Below, piece by piece: positions 34,325 to 43,133 of a DNA stretch of 64,000 nucleotides. Numbering within the stretch: position 1 is the first letter of the stretch; each line of letters begins with the position of its first letter. The DNA is taken from the NCBI RefSeq assembly GCF_018588885.1, contig NZ_JAFFIW010000003.1, positions 1-64,000 of the forward strand, read 5' to 3'. The notes below the pieces were generated by a model that did no database searches, was not told the origin of the DNA, and worked only from the letters and a program-made list of their open reading frames with translations. The DNA comes from Mesorhizobium sp. dw_380 (lineage in GTDB: Bacteria; Pseudomonadota; Alphaproteobacteria; Rhizobiales; Rhizobiaceae). A program made the translations under genes and the position numbers.

Positions 34325-35475
34325 TCAGCGCCGAAACACTCGACAAGGCAGTCGCGAAAGGTTTGATCTCGCAGACCGTGCGCGATCAGTTGGAGGTGAT
34401 GGAGCGCGCTCTCGCCCTCGAGGCCAGGCGCGCCGATGACGAGGGTGACGAGGAAAACCTGCGGCTGGTCGGCGGCGGCAACGATCTGTTTGTCACTGTG
34501 GGAACCGTTCTGCTCAGTGCCGGCTTCTTCTTTGTCCTCACCACCTTGCTTCCAGGCCATACATTCTGGATCGCTGGCATCCTCGCGATTTTCACCTGGG
34601 GGCTCGCCGAGATTGTCACGCGTCAGCACCGGATGAAATTATCGTCGTCCGTGCTCGCCCTGATTTTCATGGCCGCCATTCTGGTCGCTCTGGCGCTACA
34701 AGTGGAGGCCAGCTTCGGCATACGCAAGCCGGAGACTGTCTGGCAGCTATTGGCGTTGCGCCAGACGGCGTCCCGGGCCGGATATCTGTTCCTGGGCGGA
34801 GGAATAATTGCGGCGGTGATCTATTTCTGGCGCTTTCGCGTCCCCATCATTGCCGGGGCTATCGCCATCGCCTTCACACTGCTTGCCTTCCTGCAAACGG
34901 CGATAATCCTGTATGACAGTGTGACAACGGGCGCGATTGCGCCGCCACGACTTGAGGATGTTCCCGAATTGCTCCGCGCGGCACTCTACATGCCACTGAT
35001 CTGCGGCCTGATCGTGTTCGCAACGGGTGTAGCTTTTGACATTTACGATAGGGATCGACGCAAGATCTGGTCCGATTGCGCTTTCTGGCTGCATGTCGTC
35101 TCGGCGCCTATGCTGGTGCATCCGCTCTTCATCATGGCAACCGGCCAGAATGTCGTATTCGGACATATCGCGCCGGACGCCAATGCAACCGTCATGCTGA
35201 CGATCCTGATCCTTGGCTTCCTCTATGTCGCGCTCGCCATAGACCGCCGTTCGCTTCTGGTTCCTACATTGGCTTACTTCGGCTCGCTGGGCATCTATTA
35301 TCTGGTGAATTCCGCCTCCGATTCGACGGGTATCCCGCCTTTTGCCTTGATCCTGGTCGTTGTCGGCGCGCTAATTATTCTGTTCGGGGCTGGCTGGCAG
35401 CGTATCCGGCGGATTGTCGTCAAACCCACCTTGCCGGTGGCCGTGATCCGCCGGCTACCGCCGCTGAAGGCCTGA
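34321..35475 (+). CDS. Multi-pass membrane protein of unknown function
   Basis: A 384-residue protein with a soluble N-terminal helix pair (about 1-55) followed by some ten hydrophobic segments, for example VTVGTVLLSAGFFFVL, ILAIFTWGLAEIV, LIFMAAILVALAL, IIAGAIAIAFTLLAFLQ and LTILILGFLYVALAI. It starts at TTG 34321, overlapping the acetyltransferase stop by 4 bases, with CAGGAG seven bases upstream; this TTG start looks genuine. DUF2157-like proteins have a similar soluble head and helix number, but I cannot confirm that family. Confidence 0.72.
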   Translation: MISAETLDKAVAKGLISQTVRDQLEVMERALALEARRADDEGDEENLRLVGGGNDLFVTVGTVLLSAGFFFVLTTLLPGHTFWIAGILAIFTWGLAEIVTRQHRMKLSSSVLALIFMAAILVALALQVEASFGIRKPETVWQLLALRQTASRAGYLFLGGGIIAAVIYFWRFRVPIIAGAIAIAFTLLAFLQTAIILYDSVTTGAIAPPRLEDVPELLRAALYMPLICGLIVFATGVAFDIYDRDRRKIWSDCAFWLHVVSAPMLVHPLFIMATGQNVVFGHIAPDANATVMLTILILGFLYVALAIDRRSLLVPTLAYFGSLGIYYLVNSASDSTGIPPFALILVVVGALIILFGAGWQRIRRIVVKPTLPVAVIRRLPPLKA

Positions 35476-35523
35476 CGGCTTTGTGATGATCGAGACGGTG
35501 ACACGGAAGAGGGGCAATAGGGC

Positions 35524-36123
35524 ATGACCGCATCCGTCGAGGAGAAAAACCTCTCGGCCTATGAGAACAGCTGGCGGATGGGGCTGCTGATCGTGCTCGG
35601 CCTGGTCCTTGCCCAGGCTGCCACGCTCTATTTGATGGGCCACCCGCCGATCTGCACCTGCGGCTACGTCAAACTCTGGCACGGCGTGGTGAACAGTTCG
35701 GAGAATTCCCAGCACATATCGGACTGGTACACCTTCTCGCACATCATTCACGGCTTCCTGTTCTATGCGCTGGCAAGGGTCGTGTTCCCGCGTTCGCCGA
35801 TCGGCCTCAGGCTGGCATTCGCCGTTTTCATCGAAGGCGGCTGGGAAATACTCGAAAACAGCCCGTTCATCATCGAACGCTACCGCGCCGGGACCATCTC
35901 GCTCGACTATTACGGCGACAGCATCATCAATTCGGTGTCCGACACACTGGCCATGGTGGTGGGATTTGTCATGGCGCGGAGGCTACCTATATGGGTGATC
36001 GTCAGCCTCGCCATCCTTTTCGAACTGGGTACCGGCTACCTCATCCGGGACAATCTGACACTCAACGTGATCATGCTGCTGCATCCGTTCGAGGCCATCA
36101 AGCAGTGGCAAAGTGGAATTTAG
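35524..36123 (+). CDS. DUF2585 (UPF0314) membrane protein
   Basis: A 199-residue inner-membrane protein with four or five hydrophobic segments ([63 protein letters not shown]) and family motifs [11 protein letters not shown] and [20 protein letters not shown]. The family is conserved next to hslU in Rhizobiales; function unknown. It overlaps the longest hslU frame, but the likely hslU start is four bases past its stop. Confidence 0.88.
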   Translation: MTASVEEKNLSAYENSWRMGLLIVLGLVLAQAATLYLMGHPPICTCGYVKLWHGVVNSSENSQHISDWYTFSHIIHGFLFYALARVVFPRSPIGLRLAFAVFIEGGWEILENSPFIIERYRAGTISLDYYGDSIINSVSDTLAMVVGFVMARRLPIWVIVSLAILFELGTGYLIRDNLTLNVIMLLHPFEAIKQWQSGI

Positions 36124-36127
36124 TGAT

Positions 36128-37438
36128 ATGAGCACATTTTCTCCCCGCGAAATCGTTTCGGAACTCGACCGCTTCATCATCGGCCAGAAGGACGCCAAGC
36201 GCGCCGTGGCCATCGCCTTGCGCAACCGCTGGCGCCGCCAGCAGCTGGAAGGCCAGATGCGCGAAGAGGTGATGCCGAAGAACATCCTGATGATCGGGCC
36301 GACCGGCGTCGGCAAGACCGAGATCTCGCGCCGCCTGGCGCGTCTCGCCGGTGCGCCTTTCGTCAAGGTCGAGGCCACCAAGTTCACCGAGGTCGGCTAT
36401 GTCGGCCGCGACGTCGAGCAGATCGTGCGTGACCTTGTCGAGGTCGCCATCGGGCTGATGCGCGAGAAGATGCGCGAGGACGTCAAGGCGCGTGCCCACG
36501 TCAACGCCGAGGAACGCGTGCTGGAAGCGCTGGTCGGCAAGACGGCAAGCCCGGCGACACGCGATAGCTTCCGCAAGAAGCTGCGCGACGGCGAACTCGA
36601 CGGCAAGGAAATCGAGATCGAAGTGGCCGACACCGGCAATGGTGGCATGCCCGGCTTCGAGATTCCCGGAATGCCGGGCGCCAATATCGGTGTGCTCAAC
36701 ATCAACGACATGCTGTCGAAGGCGATGGGCGGCAAGAAGACCAAATTGCGCAAGACGACGGTGAAAGAGTCCTACGAGCTGCTGGTCAATGACGAGTCCG
36801 ACAAGCTGCTCGACCAGGACGAGGTGGTGCGCCGGGCGCTCGATGCGACCGAAAATGACGGCATCGTCTTCCTTGACGAGATCGACAAGATCGCGGCGAG
36901 GTCAGACATTTCCGGTGGCCCGTCGCGCGAGGGCGTGCAGCGCGACCTGCTGCCGCTGGTCGAAGGCACGACCGTTGCGACCAAATATGGGCCGGTGAAG
37001 ACCGACCATATCCTGTTCATCGCATCGGGCGCGTTCCACGTCTCGAAGCCGTCCGATCTTTTGCCGGAGCTGCAGGGCCGCCTGCCGATCCGCGTCGAGC
37101 TACGCGCGTTGGAGAAGGAAGACTTCGTCCGCATCCTGACCGAGACGGAAGCCAGCCTGATCAAGCAGTATATCGCGCTGATGAAGACCGAGGGCGTCGA
37201 CCTGACCTTCACCGACGACGCTATCGATTCGCTGGCCGGCATCGCCGTCGATCTCAACGCCAGCGTCGAGAACATCGGAGCCAGGCGGCTGCAGACGGTG
37301 ATGGAGCGGGTGCTGGACGAGATCTCCTACGACGCGCCCGACCGCAACGGCACGAGCGTCACCATCGACGCCGCCTATGTGGAAAAGCACGTCGGCGACC
37401 TCTCCAGGAACACCGATCTGTCGCGCTTCATCCTTTAA
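36128..37438 (+). CDS. hslU: ATP-dependent protease ATPase subunit HslU
   Basis: A 436-residue AAA+ unfoldase partner of HslV. Walker A is [17 protein letters not shown] (about residues 58-74), Walker B is [11 protein letters not shown], and the sensor-2 region is [19 protein letters not shown]. The I-domain insert between the two is present. The C-terminus ends SRFIL, matching the conserved HslU tail that docks into HslV. Start 36128 ([15 protein letters not shown]) follows the family, and the upstream in-frame ATG at 36113 lies inside DUF2585. Confidence 0.97.
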   Translation: MSTFSPREIVSELDRFIIGQKDAKRAVAIALRNRWRRQQLEGQMREEVMPKNILMIGPTGVGKTEISRRLARLAGAPFVKVEATKFTEVGYVGRDVEQIVRDLVEVAIGLMREKMREDVKARAHVNAEERVLEALVGKTASPATRDSFRKKLRDGELDGKEIEIEVADTGNGGMPGFEIPGMPGANIGVLNINDMLSKAMGGKKTKLRKTTVKESYELLVNDESDKLLDQDEVVRRALDATENDGIVFLDEIDKIAARSDISGGPSREGVQRDLLPLVEGTTVATKYGPVKTDHILFIASGAFHVSKPSDLLPELQGRLPIRVELRALEKEDFVRILTETEASLIKQYIALMKTEGVDLTFTDDAIDSLAGIAVDLNASVENIGARRLQTVMERVLDEISYDAPDRNGTSVTIDAAYVEKHVGDLSRNTDLSRFIL

Positions 37439-37486
37439 AAGCGTCGCGGGATCGTTCCGACGCCGGTCAGGCAACGGCGTCATGTG

Positions 37487-37510
37487 TGGCCAGATGGTAC
37501 CATCTGGCCA
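37487..37510. promoter_or_regulatory. 24-bp perfect palindrome downstream of hslU
   Basis: The half site TGGCCAGATGGT (37487-37498) is followed directly by its exact reverse complement. The centre ATGGTACCAT resembles a GntR/FadR-type operator core (TGGT-N-ACCA). As RNA it would form a 10-bp stem with a GTAC loop 48 bases past the hslU stop, so it may instead be a terminator. In the gap 37439-37697 there is also a CCGAAATC/GATTTCGG inverted repeat near 37647-37669. Confidence 0.5.
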
Positions 37511-37697
37511 GCTTTCGTCTTGCCGGGTGACGGGCCGCTCTCGACTCGATCAAGAGCTTTACCTAGTTTGCCCGGCACTACAGCGCCGCGCGTCCGTCGG
37601 ATGCGCAAAGGACGCTGTAGCACTTTGATCTGGCACATGATCCTTTCCGAAATCTGTTTCGGATTTCGGGGTTACGTGCTTTTGCAGGCGGCGGCGC

Positions 37698-38657
37698 ATG
37701 AAAAAACTGATCCTGGTCATTCTCGGCCTGACGCTGGCGGCGACGCTGTTCGGCGCTGAGGCGGCGACATTGGTGCCGCCGGGAAACCGCAATGCGGAGC
37801 AGCCCGACATTCCCGGCGCCTCCAGCCGGCGCACCCAGGCCACCAACACCACCTTCCAGGCGAAGTATCGCAAGGTCTACGCCCTGCTGCAGAACGACGC
37901 CGACCTGCGCGCCAAGATCAAGAAGGCGGCTGCCGCCTACGGCATCGATCCGATGCACATCGTCGGTGCCATCGTCGGCGAGCACACCTACAATGTCGAC
38001 GCCTATGACCGGCTCCAGACCTACTATGTCAAGGCGATCTCCTACCTCTCCAGCAAGCTGTCCTTCGCCTATGACGGCGAGGACATCACCGATTTCGTGC
38101 AGCGGCCGGAATTCAGGAAATGCGCCGGGATGTCCGACAGCTACGATCTGTGGGAGTGCCGCGAGCAGGTGTGGAACCATTCGTTTCGCGGCAAGACCGT
38201 CGGCGGCGAGGACTTTCCCGACGACCGTTTCGGCGCCACCTTCTTCCAGCCCTACTATGCCGGCCAGACTTTTGGGCTTGGCCAGTTGAACCCGCTCACC
38301 GCCCTGCAGATGAGCGATCTCGTGCACAAGGTGTCCGGTCTGCCGAAGCTCGATGTCGGCGATCCCAATTCGGTCTACAAGACCATCATGGATCCCGACC
38401 TGACCTTGCCCTACGTCGCCGCGACGATCAGGGAATCTATCGATGCCTACAAGAGCATTGCGGGCTTCGACATTTCGGGCAATCCGGGACTGACCGCGAC
38501 GCTCTACAATGTCGGCAATCCGGAGCAGCGCGCCTACGCGCTGAAGGCGGAAAACGAAAAGCGCCGGGCCGCCGGCGAGCCGGAAAAGCTGCCGGAAGAG
38601 AATTACTATGGTTGGCTGGTGAACGATAAATTGTCGGAGCTGAAGGCGCTGTTTTGA
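37698..38657 (+). CDS. DUF1402 secreted protein, lysozyme-like
   Basis: A 319-residue protein with a signal peptide (MKKLILVILGLTLAATLFGAEA). The mature part contains YGIDPMHIVGAIVGEHTYNVDAYDRLQTYY, resembling the catalytic-Glu segment of lytic-transglycosylase/lysozyme folds, and later TFGLGQLNPLTALQMSDLV and NPGLTATLYNVGNPEQRA, also typical of that fold. DUF1402 proteins are found mainly in Rhizobiales. Probably periplasmic and acting on peptidoglycan; the enzymatic role is inference. Confidence 0.8.
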   Translation: MKKLILVILGLTLAATLFGAEAATLVPPGNRNAEQPDIPGASSRRTQATNTTFQAKYRKVYALLQNDADLRAKIKKAAAAYGIDPMHIVGAIVGEHTYNVDAYDRLQTYYVKAISYLSSKLSFAYDGEDITDFVQRPEFRKCAGMSDSYDLWECREQVWNHSFRGKTVGGEDFPDDRFGATFFQPYYAGQTFGLGQLNPLTALQMSDLVHKVSGLPKLDVGDPNSVYKTIMDPDLTLPYVAATIRESIDAYKSIAGFDISGNPGLTATLYNVGNPEQRAYALKAENEKRRAAGEPEKLPEENYYGWLVNDKLSELKALF

Positions 38658-38693
38658 CGGCTTAGGCGGGCCGATATTAACTTGCCGATGCTT

Positions 38694-38874
38694 GCGCCGC
38701 CCCTCATTGCCCTGCCGGGCATTTCTCCCCGTATAGTGACGGGGAGAAAGACGCTTCACGGATGTTTTCGCCAATTTTCTAACGTCGCAGAAATGGCGCC
38801 GAGGTTTGCGGCAGCTCTCTTCTCCCCGTCACTATACGCGGAGAAGGTGCCGGCAGGCGGATGAGGGGCGGCGC
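38694..38874. repeat. Palindromic repeat, second copy of the 2189-2360 element
   Basis: Outer arms GCGCCGCCCCTCAT (38694-38707) and ATGAGGGGCGGCGC (38861-38874) pair perfectly over 14 bp. Inner arms TTCTCCCCGTATAGTGACGG and TTCTCCCCGTCACTATACG make two further hairpins. The middle has GACGCTTCACGGATGTTTTCG like the copy at 2189. It lies between the convergent DUF1402 and mocF genes and may end both transcripts. Confidence 0.85.
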
Positions 38875-38900
38875 AAACGCTTGCAATTGGCCCCGACGGC

Positions 38901-40139
38901 TCACGCCGCCAGCAGCGATTTCAGCTTGACCGACTGCGAACCCAGCGCCTCCGGCGTCGGCTTGGCCTGCTTGCCGATCAGCATTTCGGCCAGCCTGATG
39001 TCGCGGGCGACTGCATTGCCGGGGCCGATGCCGCTGGCCGCCACCAGCCGGCCGTCCTCGGCCAGATGGAAAAGGATGAAGGCGCCGTCGCCGAGGTCAC
39101 GGCGCACGGTCCCGCGGCCTTCGTCGGAAAGCCCTGCAATCTGCAGGGACAGGCCATACTGATCCGACCAGAACCACGGCACCGCCGCATGCGCCTCGCC
39201 TGCGCCGAGCATGTTTTTTGCGGCAAGAGCGCCTTGTTCCTGCGCATTGCGCCAGGCTTCCAGCCGCACGCGGCGGCCGCCATAGACGGCAAGCGGGAAC
39301 GAACAGCAGTCGCCGGCGGCAAAGATGTCGGGATCGCTGCTGCGCAGTTGCACGTCGACGGCAATGCCGTTTTCGATCGCCAGGCCGGCTTCGGCGGCGA
39401 GCCCGGTCACCGGCACAGCGCCGATGCCGATGATGGCGAGATCGGCTGATACCTCCCGGCCGCCGGCAAGCGCGATGCGCACTTGCTGGCCGTCGTCGGC
39501 GATGGAGGCAATGCCTTCCCCGCACATTATGTCGACGCCTTCGGCGACATGCGCCTCGTGGATGATTTCGGCGATCTCGGTCGGCACGCCGCGCATCAGG
39601 ATGCGCGGCTGCGCCTCGATGACGGTGACCGCAGCGCCGAGCTTGCGGGCCGCGGCGGCGAGTTCGAGGCCAATGAAGCCACCGCCGATGATTGCAACGC
39701 GGTTGCCGGCCCTGAGATGGGCGCGGATGGCCAGCGCGTCGGCGAAGGTCCGAAGATAGACGCAGCGCGTGCCGAGGCCAGGCATCGGCAGTTTGCGCGG
39801 GATCGAACCGGTGGCCAGCAGGAGCTTGTCGTACGGCAGCACAGCACCATCCGACAGCCGCACCGTGTGCGCCGCGCGATCGATCGCCACGGCCTGCACG
39901 GAATGGATATGCCGGATCGATTTCTCCGCCAGGATCGCGTCGCTGGCGATCGCCTTGATTTCCGGCGCGTCGCTGGCCATCGTATCCTTGGACAGAGGCG
40001 GCCGTTCATAGGGCAGATGCGGCTCGTCGCCGACCAGCGTCACCGGCCCGTCAAAGCCGAGATCGCGCAGCGTCAGTGCCGCCCGCCCGCCGCATTCGCC
40101 GGCCCCTATGATGACCATGCCCCGCGCCGTGTCCGTCAT
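38901..40139 (-). CDS. mocF: Ferredoxin reductase, MocF-like
   Basis: A 412-residue FAD/NAD(P)H oxidoreductase of the Rieske-oxygenase reductase type. The FAD motif GMVIIGAGECGGRAALTLRDLG is near residue 8, the early motif LPYERPPLSK is diagnostic for this group, the NAD motif RVAIIGGGFIGLELAAAARKLG is mid-protein, and DIFAAGDCCSFP contacts FAD. It should pass electrons from NAD(P)H to the Rieske ferredoxin gene it overlaps by 4 bases. The MocF assignment rests on its neighbours mocE and mocD and on the known MocDEF rhizopine-demethylation set. Confidence 0.83.
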   Translation of the reverse strand: MTDTARGMVIIGAGECGGRAALTLRDLGFDGPVTLVGDEPHLPYERPPLSKDTMASDAPEIKAIASDAILAEKSIRHIHSVQAVAIDRAAHTVRLSDGAVLPYDKLLLATGSIPRKLPMPGLGTRCVYLRTFADALAIRAHLRAGNRVAIIGGGFIGLELAAAARKLGAAVTVIEAQPRILMRGVPTEIAEIIHEAHVAEGVDIMCGEGIASIADDGQQVRIALAGGREVSADLAIIGIGAVPVTGLAAEAGLAIENGIAVDVQLRSSDPDIFAAGDCCSFPLAVYGGRRVRLEAWRNAQEQGALAAKNMLGAGEAHAAVPWFWSDQYGLSLQIAGLSDEGRGTVRRDLGDGAFILFHLAEDGRLVAASGIGPGNAVARDIRLAEMLIGKQAKPTPEALGSQSVKLKSLLAA

Positions 40140-40450
40140 CCGACCTGAACCAGGACTTTGCCGGCGTCGACCTTGACCGGATAGGTCCTGAGGTTGACGC
40201 AGACCGGCGCGCCCCTGGCGGCACCGGTCTTGTAGTTGAAGCGGCCATTGTGCTTGGGGCATTCGATGATGTCGTCCATCACCAGACCGTCGGCCAGATG
40301 CACCTTCTCATGCGTGCAAAGGCCATCGGTGGCGAAGTATTCGTCGTCGGGGCTGCGGTAGATGGCGAAGGTGCGGCCGCCATGGTCGAAACGCATCACG
40401 TCCTCTTCGTCGATGTCATCGGCAGCGCAGGCCTCGACCCAGTCGCTCAT
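40136..40450 (-). CDS. mocE: Rieske [2Fe-2S] ferredoxin, MocE-like
   Basis: A 104-residue soluble Rieske ferredoxin. Cluster ligands are Cys45 and His47 (GLCTHEKVHL) and Cys64 and His67 (IECPKHNGRF). GGGAGGA lies upstream of the start. It lies 31 bases after the mocD stop and overlaps mocF by 4 bases, forming an electron chain reductase-ferredoxin-oxygenase. Naphthalene-dioxygenase-type ferredoxins share the fold, but the neighbours indicate the rhizopine MocE role. Confidence 0.85.
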   Translation of the reverse strand: MSDWVEACAADDIDEEDVMRFDHGGRTFAIYRSPDDEYFATDGLCTHEKVHLADGLVMDDIIECPKHNGRFNYKTGAARGAPVCVNLRTYPVKVDAGKVLVQVG

Positions 40451-40481
40451 TCAGTCCTCCCGGCAAATCTCGATCGCAGCA

Positions 40482-41573
40482 TCACTCCGCCGCGACGGCG
40501 ACGGCATCGTTGTGGAATTCCTCGCGGTACGGCCTGGCGGTCGGCGGCAGTTCGCGCTTGAGGAAATAATCCTCGTTGCGCAGCTGGCGTAGGAAGACCG
40601 GGATCATCTCGCGGTAGCCGGCCAGGATCGATTGCGTCGGCGCCGGCAAATCGTGCTTGATCAGTTCATGCAGCTTCGGCAGCGCATGGTAGGGCACCAT
40701 CGGGAACATGTGATGTTCGACGTGATAGTTCATGTTCCAGTAGATGAAGCGGCTTATCGGGTTCATATAGACGGTGCGGCTGTTGAGGCGATGGTCGGTG
40801 ACGTTCTCGGCGAGACCGCCATGCTGCAGCAGCCCGACCATGACGTGGTGCCAGGCGCCATAGAGCCTCGGCAGGCCGACCAGCATCAAGGGCAGGAACG
40901 AACCGGTATAGAGCGCCAGCGCGGCGGTCGCGGCATAGATCGCGGTCCAGATGCGGGCAACACGGATCGCCTTCCCCTGTTCCTGTTCGGGAATGAAGGT
41001 CTTTTCGGCCGCGCTGATGTTGCCGGCTGCGTTGCGCAGCATGTCTGATATCGCATGCCAGGCATCGAGCACGCCGACGAAGGCGAGGATGACGCGCACC
41101 AGGTCCGGCGGCCGCATGGCCGAGATTTCCGGGTCGCGGCCGACGATTATGGTGTCGGTGTGATGGCGCGTGTGGCTCCAGCGCCAGGTCACCGGATTGC
41201 GCATGATCATGAAGCAGGCGATCTGGTAGACCGCGTCATTCATCCACTGCGTCCGGAACGCCGTGCCATGGCCGCATTCGTGCCAGCGCGAATCGGTGGA
41301 GGAGCCGTAGAGGACGCCGTAGACGAAGAAGAACGGCACGCACCACCAGCTGCCCCAGAACCAGGCGCCGCCCGCGCCGCTGACGATGAGAGCGGCGAGC
41401 CAGATCGCGGTGTCGCGGATCGCCGGCCCATCGGAGCGCTGCATCAGCTCCTTCATCTGCTTGCGGGGAATGTCGGTGTGATACCACTCGGCCGCCGAAA
41501 GGCCGTTTTCCACGGCGAGCTGGGCGTCGCGGCCGATCAGGCTGTAGTCACGCCGGGACGGCGTTGTCGTCAT
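40482..41573 (-). CDS. mocD: Membrane di-iron oxygenase/desaturase, MocD-like
   Basis: A 363-residue fatty-acid-desaturase-fold enzyme with all three His boxes: HECGH (98-102), HTRHH (134-138) and HVEHH (284-288), and hydrophobic segments around 55-90, 113-125 and 205-235. MocD is known from rhizopine catabolism as the oxygenase that, with MocE and MocF, removes the O-methyl group of 3-O-methyl-scyllo-inosamine. First gene of the minus-strand mocDEF unit, with GGAGG eight bases before the ATG. A fatty acid or alkane substrate cannot be excluded from sequence alone. Confidence 0.85.
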   Translation of the reverse strand: MTTTPSRRDYSLIGRDAQLAVENGLSAAEWYHTDIPRKQMKELMQRSDGPAIRDTAIWLAALIVSGAGGAWFWGSWWCVPFFFVYGVLYGSSTDSRWHECGHGTAFRTQWMNDAVYQIACFMIMRNPVTWRWSHTRHHTDTIIVGRDPEISAMRPPDLVRVILAFVGVLDAWHAISDMLRNAAGNISAAEKTFIPEQEQGKAIRVARIWTAIYAATAALALYTGSFLPLMLVGLPRLYGAWHHVMVGLLQHGGLAENVTDHRLNSRTVYMNPISRFIYWNMNYHVEHHMFPMVPYHALPKLHELIKHDLPAPTQSILAGYREMIPVFLRQLRNEDYFLKRELPPTARPYREEFHNDAVAVAAE

Positions 41574-41655
41574 TGGTTGCCTCCCTCGGCAGGCACTCGC
41601 CAGGGCGAATGCCGGATATCCCTTGGCTTCGATCCTGAAAAATACCGCCGAGCCG

Positions 41656-41700
41656 TGATAGACTCAATATCACAAAGATAGTTTCTATCATTTCCTATCA
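41656..41700. promoter_or_regulatory. CTATCA/TGATAG operator cluster between mocD and the LacI gene
   Basis: The word TGATAG occurs at 41656-41661. GATAG-TTT-CTATC is a 13-bp palindrome at 41677-41689, and CTATCA repeats at 41685-41690 and 41695-41700, ten bases apart. They lie in the 168-base divergent gap, 42 to 86 bases before the LacI-family start, as expected for an autoregulating repressor that also controls mocDEF. Confidence 0.55.
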
Positions 41701-41741
41701 GAATGATGTAGCCTGTATGCGACAATCAAACGAGGGCGATC

Positions 41742-42773
41742 ATGGCGAAACGACCGACCATCACCGATCTGGCGCGCATTTCCGGCGTCAGCGTCGCCAC
41801 GGTGGACCGCGTGCTCAACAATCGCCTGCCGGTGCGCGAGGAAACCGCGCGTCGCGTCTATGAGACCGCGACCGAGATCGGCTATCACGCGGCGGGCCTG
41901 ATCAAGCAGCGGATGCGCCATGAACTGCCGGAGTACCGGCTCGGCTTCCTGCTGTTGAGAGGCAACGACGTCTTCTACACGGAGTTCGCGCGGCAGCTCG
42001 AACTCGCGGTATCGCAATCGCAGCGCTTCCGGGGCGTCGCGATCATCGACTTCGCCAGTTCGCTGACGCCGGACGAAATCGTCGAGCGCACGCGCAAGCT
42101 GGCCGCCAAGTGCCGGGCGGTCGCGCTGGTCGGGCCGGACCATCCGACGCTGACGGTTACCGTCGAGGAGATGAAGGCCAAGGGGTTGCCGGTGTTTTCG
42201 TTGCTGTCCGATTTCGCCGCCGGCATCCGCGAGGGCTATGTCGGCCTCGACAACCGCAAGGTCGGCCGCACCGCGGCCTGGATGATCTCGAAGGCGGCGA
42301 AGCGGCCGGGCAAGGTCGCGCTGTTCGTCGGCAGCCACCGTTTCCACGGCCATGAGCTGCGCGAGATCGGCTTTCGCTCCTTCTTCCGCGAACAGGCGCC
42401 GGACTTCACGCTGCTGGAAACGCTGGTCAATCTCGAGGCCAACCAGATCACCCAGGATACGCTGCTCGAGCTCCTTGGCCGCCATCCCGATCTGGTCGGC
42501 TGCTATGTCGCCGGCGGCGGCATGGAAGGCGCGGTCGCGGCGCTGAGGCAAGCAAAGCCGGCCGAGATGCCGGCCGTCGTCTGCAACGAGATCACGGCGG
42601 TCTCGCGCTCGGCCCTGGCCGACGGCATCCTGACGATGGTGATCTCGACGCCGCTGGCCGCACTTTGCCGCGAGCTGCTCGACCTCATGGCGCATGCCAT
42701 TGAGACAGGCGCCGCGAACGCGCCGGGGCAGACCTTCCTGCCGTTCGAAATCTATTTGCCGGAGAATATCTAG
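41742..42773 (+). CDS. LacI-family transcriptional regulator
   Basis: A 343-residue LacI regulator. The HTH and hinge helix are at residues 5-24 (PTITDLARISGVSVATVDRVLNN) and the periplasmic-binding-type effector domain follows (LGFLLLRGNDVFYTEFARQLE; VGLDNRKVGRTAAWMISKAA; VALFVGSHRFHGHELREIGF). It sits between mocDEF and the ABC importer and most likely responds to the imported sugar or rhizopine. The 3-nt-spaced palindromes upstream (41656-41700) are candidate operators. GGGCGA before the ATG is a weak ribosome site. Confidence 0.88.
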   Translation: MAKRPTITDLARISGVSVATVDRVLNNRLPVREETARRVYETATEIGYHAAGLIKQRMRHELPEYRLGFLLLRGNDVFYTEFARQLELAVSQSQRFRGVAIIDFASSLTPDEIVERTRKLAAKCRAVALVGPDHPTLTVTVEEMKAKGLPVFSLLSDFAAGIREGYVGLDNRKVGRTAAWMISKAAKRPGKVALFVGSHRFHGHELREIGFRSFFREQAPDFTLLETLVNLEANQITQDTLLELLGRHPDLVGCYVAGGGMEGAVAALRQAKPAEMPAVVCNEITAVSRSALADGILTMVISTPLAALCRELLDLMAHAIETGAANAPGQTFLPFEIYLPENI

Positions 42774-42938
42774 CGACGCTTTGCGCGCCGGCTCATCCCG
42801 CCGTCAGGATGAAACATTCCATCACGGCTGATGTGGCCGCATCGGAGCGCGGCTGGCGGTTTCGCGCAGGACTTACCCGCATCGACATCAAAATCGCGCA
42901 TCCGATTTTGGAATCTCCCTTGACGTCCCGTGATGAAA

Positions 42939-42997
42939 TGGAATAAATATTTCACTAGCTGTACATTTTGGTTCTTTCGTTCCGGAATGCCTGTTTC
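42939..42997. promoter_or_regulatory. Two IolR-type GGAA-N6-TTTC sites upstream of the ABC importer
   Basis: TGGAATAAATATTTCA (42939-42954) and CGGAATGCCTGTTTC (42983-42997) each fit GGAA-N6-TTTC, one base off the GGAA-N6-TTCC motif reported for the RpiR-type IolR of Sinorhizobium. The first is 14/16 identical to a site at 55354-55369 before iolC. They are the main recognisable content of the 360-base gap 42774-43133, about 140-190 bases before the importer gene; no gene is seen in that gap. Confidence 0.55.
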
Positions 42998-43133
42998 AAG
43001 CAGTGGGCTTGGCGTTCCAGCCGATGCAGGGAGTGCCGCCGAACGGAATGACGTCAGGGAGAGATTCCCCGGGGAGATCGGGGATTCCGGATAGATCGGT
43101 GCAACCGGACACCAAAAGTGGAGGAGAAATACA

